Shown in pieces: positions 46,375-55,592 of a stretch of 64,000 nt of DNA. The position numbers and the translations under genes are program-made. The stretch's first letter is position 1; the number at the start of each line of letters is the position of its first letter. The stretch lies in assembly GCF_021654775.1 (NCBI RefSeq), contig NZ_AP025343.1:6948001-7012000 (forward strand), read 5' to 3'. The notes below the pieces were generated by a model. The model had not been told where the DNA came from and made no database searches. It saw nothing but the letters and a program-made list of their open reading frames with translations. Source of the stretch: Paenibacillus azoreducens (GTDB lineage Bacteria > Bacillota > Bacilli > Paenibacillales > Paenibacillaceae).

Positions 46375-47382
46375 TTACAAATTGATGATCCCTTTGCTCA
46401 CGCCAAGGTTCGGATAATCGCGCATCGCCTGCGGCAGCTCCTCCAAGGTGAAACGATGGCTGATTAAAGGCTCTAAACTGATTCGGCCTTGGGACACGAG
46501 CGCGATCGCTTCCAGATGAGTGAAGGGATTGATGAAGGAACCCATGATACGAAGCTCTTTTGCGAATACATCGTATGGTCGGATGTGAATTTCCGTATCC
46601 GGCGAGGCAACGCCGAAGAGAAGAACTTGGCCCCCTTTACGGGCGGCGCCGACCGCCATTTCGACCGAATCCTTACGTCCAACGCATTCGATGACGATAT
46701 CCGCGCCCGAAGCGAATTTTCCCGCAGCATCTGGATCTAGCGGCGATAACACCTCATCGGCCCCCAGTTCGCGCAGCCTGTCATGTTTAAATGCGGCCGG
46801 CTCGCTCACCGTAATCCGCGAAGCCCCGCTTGCCCGGACAAGCTGCAGGAATAACTGGCCGATAAATCCGCCGCCGATAATCAATATATGATCCCGCGGC
46901 CCGATCGCTAGCTTGCGAAAGCCATGAAGCACGCAGCCCAGCGGTTCAATCAAAGCCGCCTCCTCGAAACTCATCCGATCCGGAATTCGGTAACAGTTCG
47001 CTGCCGGGACCGCGCATAATTCCGCCATTCCCCCGTCCCGGGTAACGCCTATGGCCTGCAACCGGTCGCATAGATGGAGCTTGCCGCTGCGGCAATATTC
47101 ACAGCTCCCGCAGTAAATATTGGGGTCGACCGTAACCCGGTCCCCCGCCGCGAGCGTATCCACGTCATCGCTAACGGCCACGACTACCCCGGCTAATTCA
47201 TGCCCTAGCACGATCGGGGTATGGACCTCCGCCGATCCCGGATGACCATGATAAATATGTTGATCGGTTCCGCAAATGCCGCAGCTGCGGACGCGGATGA
47301 CAACCTCACCGCTCCCAGGCTGGGGATTCGGGTGTTCCGTGCATACCATCTGCTCTTGTTCCTGCAATACTGCCGCTTTCAT
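46375..47382 (-). CDS. Zinc-dependent medium-chain dehydrogenase (sorbitol/threonine dehydrogenase-like)
   Basis: 335 residues. Catalytic zinc site CGICGTDQHIYHG with GHE (GHELAGVV), structural zinc site with four Cys (YCGSCEYCRSGKLHLC) and NAD motif IIGGGFIGQLFLQLVRASGA. It oxidises a sugar alcohol, amino alcohol or related secondary alcohol with NAD. The ATG at 47382 has GAAGAGGGG upstream. It is the last gene of the mannoside locus and starts 41 bases after the beta-mannosidase stop, so it probably converts a product of mannose metabolism; the substrate is uncertain. Confidence 0.88.
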   Translation of the reverse strand: MKAAVLQEQEQMVCTEHPNPQPGSGEVVIRVRSCGICGTDQHIYHGHPGSAEVHTPIVLGHELAGVVVAVSDDVDTLAAGDRVTVDPNIYCGSCEYCRSGKLHLCDRLQAIGVTRDGGMAELCAVPAANCYRIPDRMSFEEAALIEPLGCVLHGFRKLAIGPRDHILIIGGGFIGQLFLQLVRASGASRITVSEPAAFKHDRLRELGADEVLSPLDPDAAGKFASGADIVIECVGRKDSVEMAVGAARKGGQVLLFGVASPDTEIHIRPYDVFAKELRIMGSFINPFTHLEAIALVSQGRISLEPLISHRFTLEELPQAMRDYPNLGVSKGIINL

Positions 47383-47423
47383 CGCTAGATCCCCTCTTCT
47401 CCGTATTGTGATTGAAGCCTGCC

Positions 47424-49994
47424 TTAGCCGCGGGCCGATCCGTTCAAAGCCGAAACCCGCAGCGTGTTCCAAGGAATGTCTTTACCGTCCCACTGTTTAA
47501 TACGCAAGGTACGGGATTGTCCAGGGAGCAGATCAAAATAATTATCCTCCCACTCCACCCATTCCTCGTCAAGCTCCAGCTTGACCATTCGCGCCAACCG
47601 GCCTTCGGCCGAAACCGTCACGGTGCCGTTCTCCGGATTTACCCGGACTTGCAGACATGTGGGCCCAAAGTTCATGTCCTTGTGATCCATGAAGTAATAG
47701 AAGTTATCTTCCCCGGCCTCATTCTCCCATCGTAAGACGCATACCGCCTGGTCGGCACCCAACCCTTGAAGCATTTCTTCCAAGGAGACTTCGGCAATCC
47801 GCAGCTTGTCTCCTGCATGAATCGTGACCGGATAGGAGCGCTGGTACACGCACCGCCCATCGAGGCTGAACACCCGGATTTCCGCCGTTCGCTGGATCGT
47901 ATGCAGAGTATCGTTGATACCCCACAGAATCATATGGGAGTCGCCTGGCGTGTATTCCGCGCATAACAGCACAGGATGATAAAACTTCCGTGCATAATGA
48001 TAGGCTGCTTTCGGCAGGCCGTAGTAATCGACGACCGACCAACTCGTTCCGGGCCAGCAATCATTGAACTGCCAGAACAGCGCTCCGCTCGTTTCCGGTT
48101 TATTCCTGCGGTAGTGCTCGATGCCGTATTTCAACCCTTCGGCCTGGGTCAGCATCGAAAAGTTCATGTATTCTTCCAGGTCATTCGGAATTCCCGAATA
48201 GCCTTCCATCAGCATGATACCTTTCAGATGATTGATGTCCTTGTTCCGGTTCATCATTTCGCCGCTGCCCCATACAAGCTCGGATTCAGGGATATTCCGC
48301 TGCAGCGTGTAGCGTGTGGATGAGGCATGCATGCCGAATTCGCTGGCGAACTTCGTATGATCCTCCTTGAATTTTTTAAACGACAACCCCTCCACGCTAT
48401 AATTCTGGCGCTGGGGCTCGCCAAAGACGCGGGGTTCGATATTGCCGTGCCAAACCTGCCAGTTATGCGTGTCCCCTTCGTCCCGGGAGTTGTGATCATT
48501 CCCACCAAAAGGCGAACTCGGCCAAAACGTCCGCGAAGGATCCAGCCGCTCAAGGAGGCCGGGCATAAGCTCGTGATAGATTTTCTCCCCGTAGAACGGA
48601 TGCGGTATTTCTCCCCCCGCATGCAGCGCTTCATACAGCCAATCGTTTTCATTGTTGCCGCACCATAAGGCCAGGCAGGTCCGGCTGCGCAGCCGTTTGA
48701 CCACCTGCTCCACCTCGCGCCGGACGTTGTCCATAAAGTTGCGGTTATAATCCGGATACAGTGCGCAGGCAAACATAAAGTCCTGCCATACCAAAATGCC
48801 TAAACGATCGCATTCATCGTAAAAAATATCCCTTTCATAGATCCCCCCGCCCCATACTCTCAGCATATTCATGTTGGCGTCGCGGGCCATGCGGATCAGG
48901 CGGGAATATCTTGAATCGGGAACGGCTGCGATAAAACTGTCGATCGGAATCCAGTTGGCTCCTTTCGCAAATACGTCGACCCCATTCAGCACGAATGTAA
49001 AGGATGGATCGCCTGCATCATTCCGCCGCTTCAATTCAAGGCTGCGAATGCCGAGCATTTGTGCGGAGCGGTCAATCGGTTCTCCGTCAGCAAACACGGT
49101 GACTTGCAGTTTATATAAATGAGGCGTCCCCAGGTCATGAGTCCACCAAAGCTTCGGATCAACCACTTTAAGACCGGTCGTTCCCGAGAAAAGAATGCCA
49201 CCAGCCGCTCCGTCCCATGCCAGCCCCAGGCTAAGATCAATCTTGATCTCCGCCGAAGCCGCAACCTTGTCTTTCCCCTCATCGATGAGCTCCACGAGAG
49301 CCGTGTAGTCCCTGGCATCATCCCATGCCTTAAGCTCCAAAGAGATATCCACCAACGCTTGATCAGCGCTGATTTCCGCCGTGCGGGCATATACATGTTC
49401 CAGTTTGGCATACCGGGTTTTCTGAAGCCGGACCTCCTTCCATATCCCCGCACATACCAGACGCGGCCCCCAGTCCCAGCCAAAATGGCTCTGGTTTTTA
49501 CGCGTCCAGACCCGCTCCTTGCTGAAGCCGGACCAGAACGTGGAGACCGCCTTTTCTCCCACCTTCGCATGAACCGGATCAAACTTGACGGCAAGCACGT
49601 TTTTGCCAAGCTTCAGCTCGCGGCTCACTTCAAACGTATGGCTGATAAACATATTATCGGTCGAACCCAGCTCCACCCCGTTCAAATATACGGTGGCAAA
49701 GGTGTCGAGCCCTTCAAAAACAAGCTCCATCCGCTCTTCCCGGCTCGGAAGCTCTGTTAGCGTGAATACCGTGCGGTACCACCAAATGCGTTCCTCGACC
49801 CAGCGGCATTTTTGATCGTTATGCCCATAAAACGGATCGTCGATTAATCCATGACGGTTCAAGGTCGTGTGCACATCTCCCGGCACTTCGGCCGACATCC
49901 AGAAATAATCGTCGTACAGCGGGGAGGCTACCTCCAAATCCCTGGCTTCCCCGATCCGGAAATCCCGCAGCTTCCAGTGATCTTTAATAATCAT
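47424..49994 (-). CDS. Beta-mannosidase, GH2
   Basis: 856 residues, cytoplasmic. N-terminal sugar-binding domain (about 1-190), Ig-like domain, then the TIM barrel (about 340-670). The acid/base E449 is in WCGNNENDW and the nucleophile E552 in ASEFGMHAS, both typical of GH2 beta-mannosidases, not of LacZ. It removes beta-linked mannose from the non-reducing ends of imported oligosaccharides. It follows GH130 but is separated from it by a terminator-like hairpin, so it may be read at a reduced level from the operon promoter or from a promoter of its own. Confidence 0.93.
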   Translation of the reverse strand: MIIKDHWKLRDFRIGEARDLEVASPLYDDYFWMSAEVPGDVHTTLNRHGLIDDPFYGHNDQKCRWVEERIWWYRTVFTLTELPSREERMELVFEGLDTFATVYLNGVELGSTDNMFISHTFEVSRELKLGKNVLAVKFDPVHAKVGEKAVSTFWSGFSKERVWTRKNQSHFGWDWGPRLVCAGIWKEVRLQKTRYAKLEHVYARTAEISADQALVDISLELKAWDDARDYTALVELIDEGKDKVAASAEIKIDLSLGLAWDGAAGGILFSGTTGLKVVDPKLWWTHDLGTPHLYKLQVTVFADGEPIDRSAQMLGIRSLELKRRNDAGDPSFTFVLNGVDVFAKGANWIPIDSFIAAVPDSRYSRLIRMARDANMNMLRVWGGGIYERDIFYDECDRLGILVWQDFMFACALYPDYNRNFMDNVRREVEQVVKRLRSRTCLALWCGNNENDWLYEALHAGGEIPHPFYGEKIYHELMPGLLERLDPSRTFWPSSPFGGNDHNSRDEGDTHNWQVWHGNIEPRVFGEPQRQNYSVEGLSFKKFKEDHTKFASEFGMHASSTRYTLQRNIPESELVWGSGEMMNRNKDINHLKGIMLMEGYSGIPNDLEEYMNFSMLTQAEGLKYGIEHYRRNKPETSGALFWQFNDCWPGTSWSVVDYYGLPKAAYHYARKFYHPVLLCAEYTPGDSHMILWGINDTLHTIQRTAEIRVFSLDGRCVYQRSYPVTIHAGDKLRIAEVSLEEMLQGLGADQAVCVLRWENEAGEDNFYYFMDHKDMNFGPTCLQVRVNPENGTVTVSAEGRLARMVKLELDEEWVEWEDNYFDLLPGQSRTLRIKQWDGKDIPWNTLRVSALNGSARG

Positions 49995-50031
49995 GTTATC
50001 CCCCTCTAGCTGGAAATACGTCTAAAACAGA

Positions 50032-50064
50032 AACGCCGAAACAGCATTAGAGCTGTTTGGCGTT
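50032..50064 (-). terminator. Internal terminator between GH130 and beta-mannosidase
   Basis: AACGCCGAAACAGC (50032-50045) and GCTGTTTGGCGTT (50052-50064) pair with one bulged base; on the minus strand TCTGTTTTAG follows. It lies 17 bases after the GH130 stop. Confidence 0.75.
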
Positions 50065-50080
50065 CCTTGTTCGCTTGCAT

Positions 50081-51154
50081 TTAGACTTTCGCTTCAATAT
50101 ATTCGAGACTGTCCAAAATTTCTTTGACGCTGAGTTCGGCACAGGCCATAGATGTATCCGCCACGCCGTAGAACATTTTGACCGTATCGCCTTCAACGAT
50201 GGCCCCGCAGGAAAATACGACGTCTCCGAAAAAGCCCTGCTTTTCGTATTCGGCCTCAGGCTCCATAACCGGTTTCCCTGAACGGGCGATTACCCGCGTC
50301 GGATCGTTTAAATCAAGGAGAACCGCGCCCATACAGTATCTGTGGTCAGCCGTTGCACCGTGATAGAGCTCAAGCCAGCCTTTTTCCGTTTTAAAAGGAA
50401 CCGCTCCCCCGCCGATTCGGCCGCTGTCCCACATGCCTTCCCGCAGGCCAAGCAAATGCTTGTGATTGCCCCAATAGAGGAGGTTGTCGGACTCGGCAAT
50501 CCAGATTTCCGGGTTTCCGATGCTTTTCATCGTCGGACGGTGCAGCGCATAATATTTGCCGTTGATCTTTTCCGGGAAAATGAGCACATCCTTATTGTCG
50601 GGACCGAAAATCATGCCGTGATGGCGGATCGTCTTAAAGTCGGTCGTCGAAACCAGTGATTCCCCGATCCCGACCGGGGAAACGGCGGAAAAATAAATAT
50701 AATACGTATCGCCGATCTGGGTTACGCGCGGATCCTCGATACCGAATGTTTCCTGTTCATTTGATGGATAAATAAAAGGTTTATCGTCAACCGTAAAGTG
50801 GTGGCCATCCCTGCTTCTGGCAATCCGGATATAGGAAAGCGATGTTAGGTATTCGAAAGTTCCATTTTTGGACTTGTTCCGAATCACGCGCGGATCCGAA
50901 AAATCATAACGGTCATCATCAGTACGGAAAGGAATGAGTTCAAGTTCGCCGGTTTGCGCGTTATACACCGGCGCTTTGATCATATTCGGGTCATTGCTGA
51001 TCGGACGTTCCGCCACTCGGAGCAGCATCAGGGTTTCTCCCTGGTAATGCGCGATGCCGGCGTTAAATGCGCCTATGACCTCAAAATCTTCCCGGTGAGG
51101 TTTAACGTCTGCCGGCGTAATTAAAGGATTTTCTTCGTATCGGTATATCTTCAT
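50081..51154 (-). CDS. GH130 beta-mannoside phosphorylase
   Basis: 357 residues forming a five-bladed propeller. Typical GH130 segments are NPLITP at the start, FNAGIAHYQGETLMLLRV, the Asp motif DPRVIRN, GIEDPRVTQIGDTYYI (the proton donor Asp is expected in this region) and LYHGATADHRYCMGAVLLD. GH130 enzymes cleave beta-mannosides with phosphate, giving mannose-1-phosphate. Whether it acts on beta-1,4 or beta-1,2 mannosides cannot be decided by eye. It lies 26 bases downstream of the DUF1861 gene in the mannoside operon. Confidence 0.9.
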   Translation of the reverse strand: MKIYRYEENPLITPADVKPHREDFEVIGAFNAGIAHYQGETLMLLRVAERPISNDPNMIKAPVYNAQTGELELIPFRTDDDRYDFSDPRVIRNKSKNGTFEYLTSLSYIRIARSRDGHHFTVDDKPFIYPSNEQETFGIEDPRVTQIGDTYYIYFSAVSPVGIGESLVSTTDFKTIRHHGMIFGPDNKDVLIFPEKINGKYYALHRPTMKSIGNPEIWIAESDNLLYWGNHKHLLGLREGMWDSGRIGGGAVPFKTEKGWLELYHGATADHRYCMGAVLLDLNDPTRVIARSGKPVMEPEAEYEKQGFFGDVVFSCGAIVEGDTVKMFYGVADTSMACAELSVKEILDSLEYIEAKV

Positions 51155-51180
51155 TGAGATCAGACTCCTTGATGTATAAA

Positions 51181-52137
51181 CTAGGATTCGAATTTAACAA
51201 ACGGATCAGGCAGCGTGAGGCGCTGCGCCTCGGCATCGCTTGTTCCCGCATAAATCACGGCTGTGCCATCCTTCCGGCGGATCAACCCTCCGCTGAATAC
51301 GACGTCCCGAAGGTCTTTGCGTTTGGCCTGACCGGGCAGAAAATCTTTGCGGACGGCGATCACTTCCATATCGGAAATATCTCCGGTTTGCGGGTCAAGC
51401 GCGAATACCATCGGGTAATAATGGCGGTCGCCGGACTCGTCGTAACATGCCGTATGCCCGAGCACCCCGATCAGGCCGTTCTTCAGCACATGGGCTTCGT
51501 TGGCCCCGCCCCATTCTTCGGGAATGAATTGCCCTTCGAGCAGCGGTGCGTTTTCGATTCCTTCGATGCTGAGATCGTCCAAAGACGGAACCCTGAAATA
51601 GCCAATCTGGCCACGGCCGCCTTTTTCGCCCTGCGGCCGCGTGAACACGCCGACTCCCCCGTCTGGCAGTCCGATCAGGCGCAGATCCTTCATCCCGTCC
51701 GGGCCTGTAAAAAACAGCTCCAGGTCGGCAATTCTGCTGCCGCGGTAAAAGACGGTGCGCCACATCAAAGCGCCCGTTTGCTCAGGATGCGGATAAATTT
51801 GCACGCCTCCGACGATCAGTTCCCCGCCGATACGCGTATGAAAAGGATCCTGTAGTACCAGAACCGGGGCTCCTTCCCGCGGTACCCATTTCCCCTCTTT
51901 TTCCACAAAGAAAATCACTTCCGAATGTTCACTGTCACGGGACTCTACTCTGCCCGCAATTACCAGTTCGCCTTCATCCTCAAACGGAGCGGTAATGTTA
52001 TACACATCCTTTGGGCCTACTCCGTCAAAGACCAGCTTCTCTGCGGCGAAAGCCCGGACTTGGCCCTTACGGCCTGCAACATACTGCTTTAAAAGCTCTT
52101 CGCATGTGATCACGTCGTTTTTTATCAATTTCAACAC
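51181..52137 (-). CDS. DUF1861 propeller protein
   Basis: 318 residues. It matches the DUF1861 (MTP-1) pattern: FDGVGPKDVYNITAPF, ELVIAGRVESRDSEHSEV, QDPFHTRIGGELIVGGVQ, EWGGANEAHVL and DVVFSGGLIRR. The repeated short blades suggest a beta-propeller related in fold to GH130/GH43. No enzymatic activity is established for most members. It lies between the GH13 and GH130 genes, with short gaps (51 and 26 bases), which suggests a role in processing the same mannoside. A conserved Asp/His/Glu-rich set is present, so it may be an enzyme. Confidence 0.8.
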   Translation of the reverse strand: MLKLIKNDVITCEELLKQYVAGRKGQVRAFAAEKLVFDGVGPKDVYNITAPFEDEGELVIAGRVESRDSEHSEVIFFVEKEGKWVPREGAPVLVLQDPFHTRIGGELIVGGVQIYPHPEQTGALMWRTVFYRGSRIADLELFFTGPDGMKDLRLIGLPDGGVGVFTRPQGEKGGRGQIGYFRVPSLDDLSIEGIENAPLLEGQFIPEEWGGANEAHVLKNGLIGVLGHTACYDESGDRHYYPMVFALDPQTGDISDMEVIAVRKDFLPGQAKRKDLRDVVFSGGLIRRKDGTAVIYAGTSDAEAQRLTLPDPFVKFES

Positions 52138-52188
52138 GAATATCCCCCTAAAAGGCCGCGTATTGGACCCTTCATCATTTTGTGCACG

Positions 52189-53844
52189 CTATTCGCATAA
52201 CCAGACGGCCGCTTCATAAGGGTAAACAACCGTTGAGCACTGCCGGTCCCCCCTCGCTTCAGGCGTGCTGGACAGGAGAAGCCGGCATATGCCTGTGCAC
52301 TGCTCTTGCAGCTCCAGGTGGGCCTGGTCATCCCCGAAATTCAAGGCGACAAGCATCCGTTCTTCCTCCGATTGAAGCATATAGTAGATCAACTCATTTT
52401 CCTGGCGCAGCAATACATAATCTCCGTTGTGAAGCGCAGAATGATCCTGGCGGAGACGGATGAGAGCCCGATAGAACTCATATAGCGATCCGTTTTTCCC
52501 CCGCTGGTTTTCTACATGAACGTCCCGGAATGAGGAGCTCAGTGAAATCCACGGCTCCCGCGTGGAAAATCCGGCATTGGGAGAAGCATTCCACTGCATG
52601 GGCGTCCGGGAATGATCACGGCTTTTGGCAATCGCTGCTTCCAAAGCTTCTGCTTCAGGCATGCCGGACTCTTTGGCGATCCTGTAAGCCGTCAGCCCTT
52701 GGATATCCTTCATTTCGCCGATATGCGCCGGAATGAAATCGGAAATCCCTATCTCATCCCCGTAATAGATGAACGGAACCCCTTTGGCGGTAAGCATCAA
52801 TGCGGCCATCAGCTTGGCCCGCCGCCGGCCCGCCTCTTCTTCGCCGCTCGAAAACCTGGATATATGGCGCGGCATATCATGGCTGCTGAAAAACAGCGTC
52901 GGCAGCTGGTCTGGGCCGTGCAATTCCTCCATATGTTTCAACTCATGGAACAAGTCTTGAACATGAAGTTCTTTGCGGCTTCCGAGATTAAAATTAAACA
53001 CGACGTCAAGCAGGCTTCCGCCGCTGTATTCCCGAAGAACGGCCATATCCTCGGACCCGACTTCCCCGACCATAAACACGGATTTCCGGCTCCGGACGAA
53101 ATCGCATATCTCCCGGATGGCCTCCAAAATCCCCTCTTGATTCTGATCGTATCGGTGCTCCTGCACACCCGATGCATCAACCGGGTTATCCGGAAATTGC
53201 CCCGACACCTTCAAAAAATTGATGACATCGAGCCGGAATCCGTCGATCCCGCGATCCAGCCAAAACTTCATGACATCCTTCATCGCCTGCCGGACTTCGG
53301 GATGGGCCCAATTCAGGTCGACCTGCTCCTTTGCAAACGCATGGTAATAATACTGGCCGGTCGCCTCGTCCCATTCCCATGCCGGTCCGCCGAAGAATGA
53401 TTCCCAGTTGTTCGGCGCATTGCCGTTAACGGGATCTTTCCAGATGTACCAATCCCGCTTGGAACTCGATCGCGATGAACGGGATTCGATAAACCACGGG
53501 TGCTTCGAAGATGTGTGGTTCAACACCAGATCGGCGATGACTTTGATTCCGCGCCGGTGGGCTTCGCTGACCAGCCGATCGAAATCGGCAAGCGTTCCAT
53601 AGTCCGGATCCACTTCGCAATAATCGGAAATATCATAACCATTATCGACTCTAGGCGAAGGATAAAACGGGGTGAGCCATATCCCGCCGATCCCCAATTC
53701 CTGCAAATAATCAAGCTTCGAGATCAGTCCCGGAAAATCTCCGATACCGTCCCCGTTGCCATCGCAGAAGCTGGGCATATAGATTTCGTAAAAAACAGCA
53801 TTTCTCCACCAGAGCATTTCTTTTTGAGTTTTCTGCTCTCCCAT
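52189..53844 (-). CDS. GH13 alpha-glucosidase (oligo-1,6-glucosidase type)
   Basis: 551 residues, cytoplasmic. (beta/alpha)8 barrel with ADLVLNHTS, the nucleophile D206 in GFRLDVINF, the acid/base E261 in VGEVG and transition-state D323 in SSHDMPR. The Val after the nucleophile region (DVINF) is typical of alpha-1,6-active members such as oligo-1,6-glucosidase and trehalose-6-phosphate hydrolase. The usual NNHD is SSHD here, a small deviation. It lies in the mannoside operon between the permeases and DUF1861, which is unusual because its expected substrates are alpha-glucosides. Confidence 0.9.
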   Translation of the reverse strand: MGEQKTQKEMLWWRNAVFYEIYMPSFCDGNGDGIGDFPGLISKLDYLQELGIGGIWLTPFYPSPRVDNGYDISDYCEVDPDYGTLADFDRLVSEAHRRGIKVIADLVLNHTSSKHPWFIESRSSRSSSKRDWYIWKDPVNGNAPNNWESFFGGPAWEWDEATGQYYYHAFAKEQVDLNWAHPEVRQAMKDVMKFWLDRGIDGFRLDVINFLKVSGQFPDNPVDASGVQEHRYDQNQEGILEAIREICDFVRSRKSVFMVGEVGSEDMAVLREYSGGSLLDVVFNFNLGSRKELHVQDLFHELKHMEELHGPDQLPTLFFSSHDMPRHISRFSSGEEEAGRRRAKLMAALMLTAKGVPFIYYGDEIGISDFIPAHIGEMKDIQGLTAYRIAKESGMPEAEALEAAIAKSRDHSRTPMQWNASPNAGFSTREPWISLSSSFRDVHVENQRGKNGSLYEFYRALIRLRQDHSALHNGDYVLLRQENELIYYMLQSEEERMLVALNFGDDQAHLELQEQCTGICRLLLSSTPEARGDRQCSTVVYPYEAAVWLCE

Positions 53845-53876
53845 CCCTATCAGCTCGCTTTCTAAATCGATACCAT

Positions 53877-54716
53877 TTACTTCAGGCTGACCTGCATGCC
53901 CTTCTGGAAGTTTTTACCGAAGATGATAAAGAGAATGATGATCGGCAGCGACAGCAGCACGGATCCGGCATACAAAGGACCCGGGTAGGTTCCATACGGA
54001 CCGAACATCTGCGAAAGGAGAACGTTCAGCGTCAGCATTCCGTCGCTGCGGACCATGATCATATCCCACAGCAGCTCCGTCCAGCGTTCCATCAGCAGGA
54101 ACAGGAACACGACGCTCGTGATGGACTTGGACATCGGCATCATGATTTTGTACAGAATTTTGAAATCCGTAGCCCCGTCCAGCTTCGCCGCTTCAATAAA
54201 CACCGTCGGAACGGCTTTGAAAAAGTTTGTGTACATAAAAATCGCCCACAGGCTGACGCCTTTAGGAATAATCAGCGCCCAATACGTGTCGTACCAGCCC
54301 AGCTTTTGAATGATCAAAAAGCTGGGAATCAGCAAAATGATGGCCGGAAAAAACATGTGAAACAAGATAAAGTTGTTGACGGTGTCCCGGCCGCGCCATT
54401 TCAGCTTCGAAAGGGCATAAGCCACCATAACCCCAAACATCATCATCAGGAAGGTCGACAGAAGCGACACGATCACGCTGTTCAAAAAAGCTCCCAGCCA
54501 CGGCCGCGTAATCCCCGTCTCTCCCCCGGTAAACAGCCAGGAATAGGACTTCAGCGTATACGAGTTCGGGATCAGCTTCCGGTCCACCTGGGCCCAATCC
54601 GCGAACGAATTCAGCACCATGTATAAATACGGATACACCATGACCAGAAGAAGCACTCCTGCAATCGCATACCGGATCGCCAGCTTGGACTTGCTGCTTC
54701 GTTTAGACCCAACCAT
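53877..54716 (-). CDS. Sugar ABC transporter permease (CUT1, MalG type), mannoside locus
   Basis: 279 residues, six membrane helices, with the EAA loop IEAAKLDGATDFKILYKIMMP near residues 180-200. It partners the MalF-type permease just upstream, whose 3' end it overlaps by about 14 bases. I chose the ATG at 54716, spaced 8 bases from GGGG; a GTG at 54725 is also possible. The ATPase is missing, as in the other CUT1 operon of the window. Confidence 0.9.
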   Translation of the reverse strand: MVGSKRSSKSKLAIRYAIAGVLLLVMVYPYLYMVLNSFADWAQVDRKLIPNSYTLKSYSWLFTGGETGITRPWLGAFLNSVIVSLLSTFLMMMFGVMVAYALSKLKWRGRDTVNNFILFHMFFPAIILLIPSFLIIQKLGWYDTYWALIIPKGVSLWAIFMYTNFFKAVPTVFIEAAKLDGATDFKILYKIMMPMSKSITSVVFLFLLMERWTELLWDMIMVRSDGMLTLNVLLSQMFGPYGTYPGPLYAGSVLLSLPIIILFIIFGKNFQKGMQVSLK

Positions 54717-55578
54717 TTCGCGCACCCCACTTTTCGAGCAATTTCCGGATAATAAAAATCGAAATGAACGTCGCTACCGATGCAAGCAGCGCAATTGCCG
54801 ATGCATACCCGGCCTGAAGGTTTTTAAATGCTTGACTGTAAATTTCCATTTGCCAGGTATTTGTCGCGAACTTCGGTCCGCCGCCCGTAAGCTGGTACAC
54901 CTCCGTAAAAATGCCGAAGGTTACCCCAAACGCCAAAATCAGCGTCGTGTATAATGCGGGATAAAGAAGCGGGAGCGTAATTTTCCAGAAACGTTGGCGG
55001 CCGGTAACGCCGTCGATGGCAGCCGCCTCATATACTTCATGATCTATGCTTTCCAGGCCCGATGTCAGAATCAACGCATAGTACCCGGTAAATTTCCAAG
55101 CCATGATCAAACCGACGATCAACAGTGCCGACCACGAGGTGCCAAGCCAGTCGATATTGATACCGATTTTGCGCAGTGCCGTGTTAATCGGACTGTTATA
55201 AGACAGAAAACCTTTTACGATGAGCGACGATACGACGCCCGAAGAAAGATACGGAAGGAAAAAACCGATCAAAAACAGACTTTTGAACCGCGGCAGGCTG
55301 TGTACCAATATGGATACGATCAGCGACATCACCACGACAAGCGGAACAAATATCATCATAAATTTGTAAGTGACCCAAAAGGCGGCGTGTACGCCGGGGG
55401 ATTTGAGCGCCTTAGCGAAATTGCCAAAACCGACAATGTCATAATCAGGCGCAATCAGATCCCAGTTTGTAATAGACAGATAAAAAGACCAAACCAATGG
55501 AATTAGAAAAAACACAATGGAATAAATGAGGTAGGGGCTGGCGAACAGCCAGCCCAACCGGTTATTGTTTTCTTTCAT
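54703..55578 (-). CDS. Sugar ABC transporter permease (CUT1, MalF type), mannoside locus
   Basis: 291 residues with about six membrane helices and the EAA loop YEAAAIDGVTGRQRFWKITLP. The N-terminus MKENNNRLGWLFASPYLIY is typical of the lactose/maltose-type inner-membrane permeases. It begins 14 bases after the binding-protein stop and overlaps the next permease. Confidence 0.92.
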   Translation of the reverse strand: MKENNNRLGWLFASPYLIYSIVFFLIPLVWSFYLSITNWDLIAPDYDIVGFGNFAKALKSPGVHAAFWVTYKFMMIFVPLVVVMSLIVSILVHSLPRFKSLFLIGFFLPYLSSGVVSSLIVKGFLSYNSPINTALRKIGINIDWLGTSWSALLIVGLIMAWKFTGYYALILTSGLESIDHEVYEAAAIDGVTGRQRFWKITLPLLYPALYTTLILAFGVTFGIFTEVYQLTGGGPKFATNTWQMEIYSQAFKNLQAGYASAIALLASVATFISIFIIRKLLEKWGARNGWV

Positions 55579-55592
55579 GCAGAAGACCCCTT

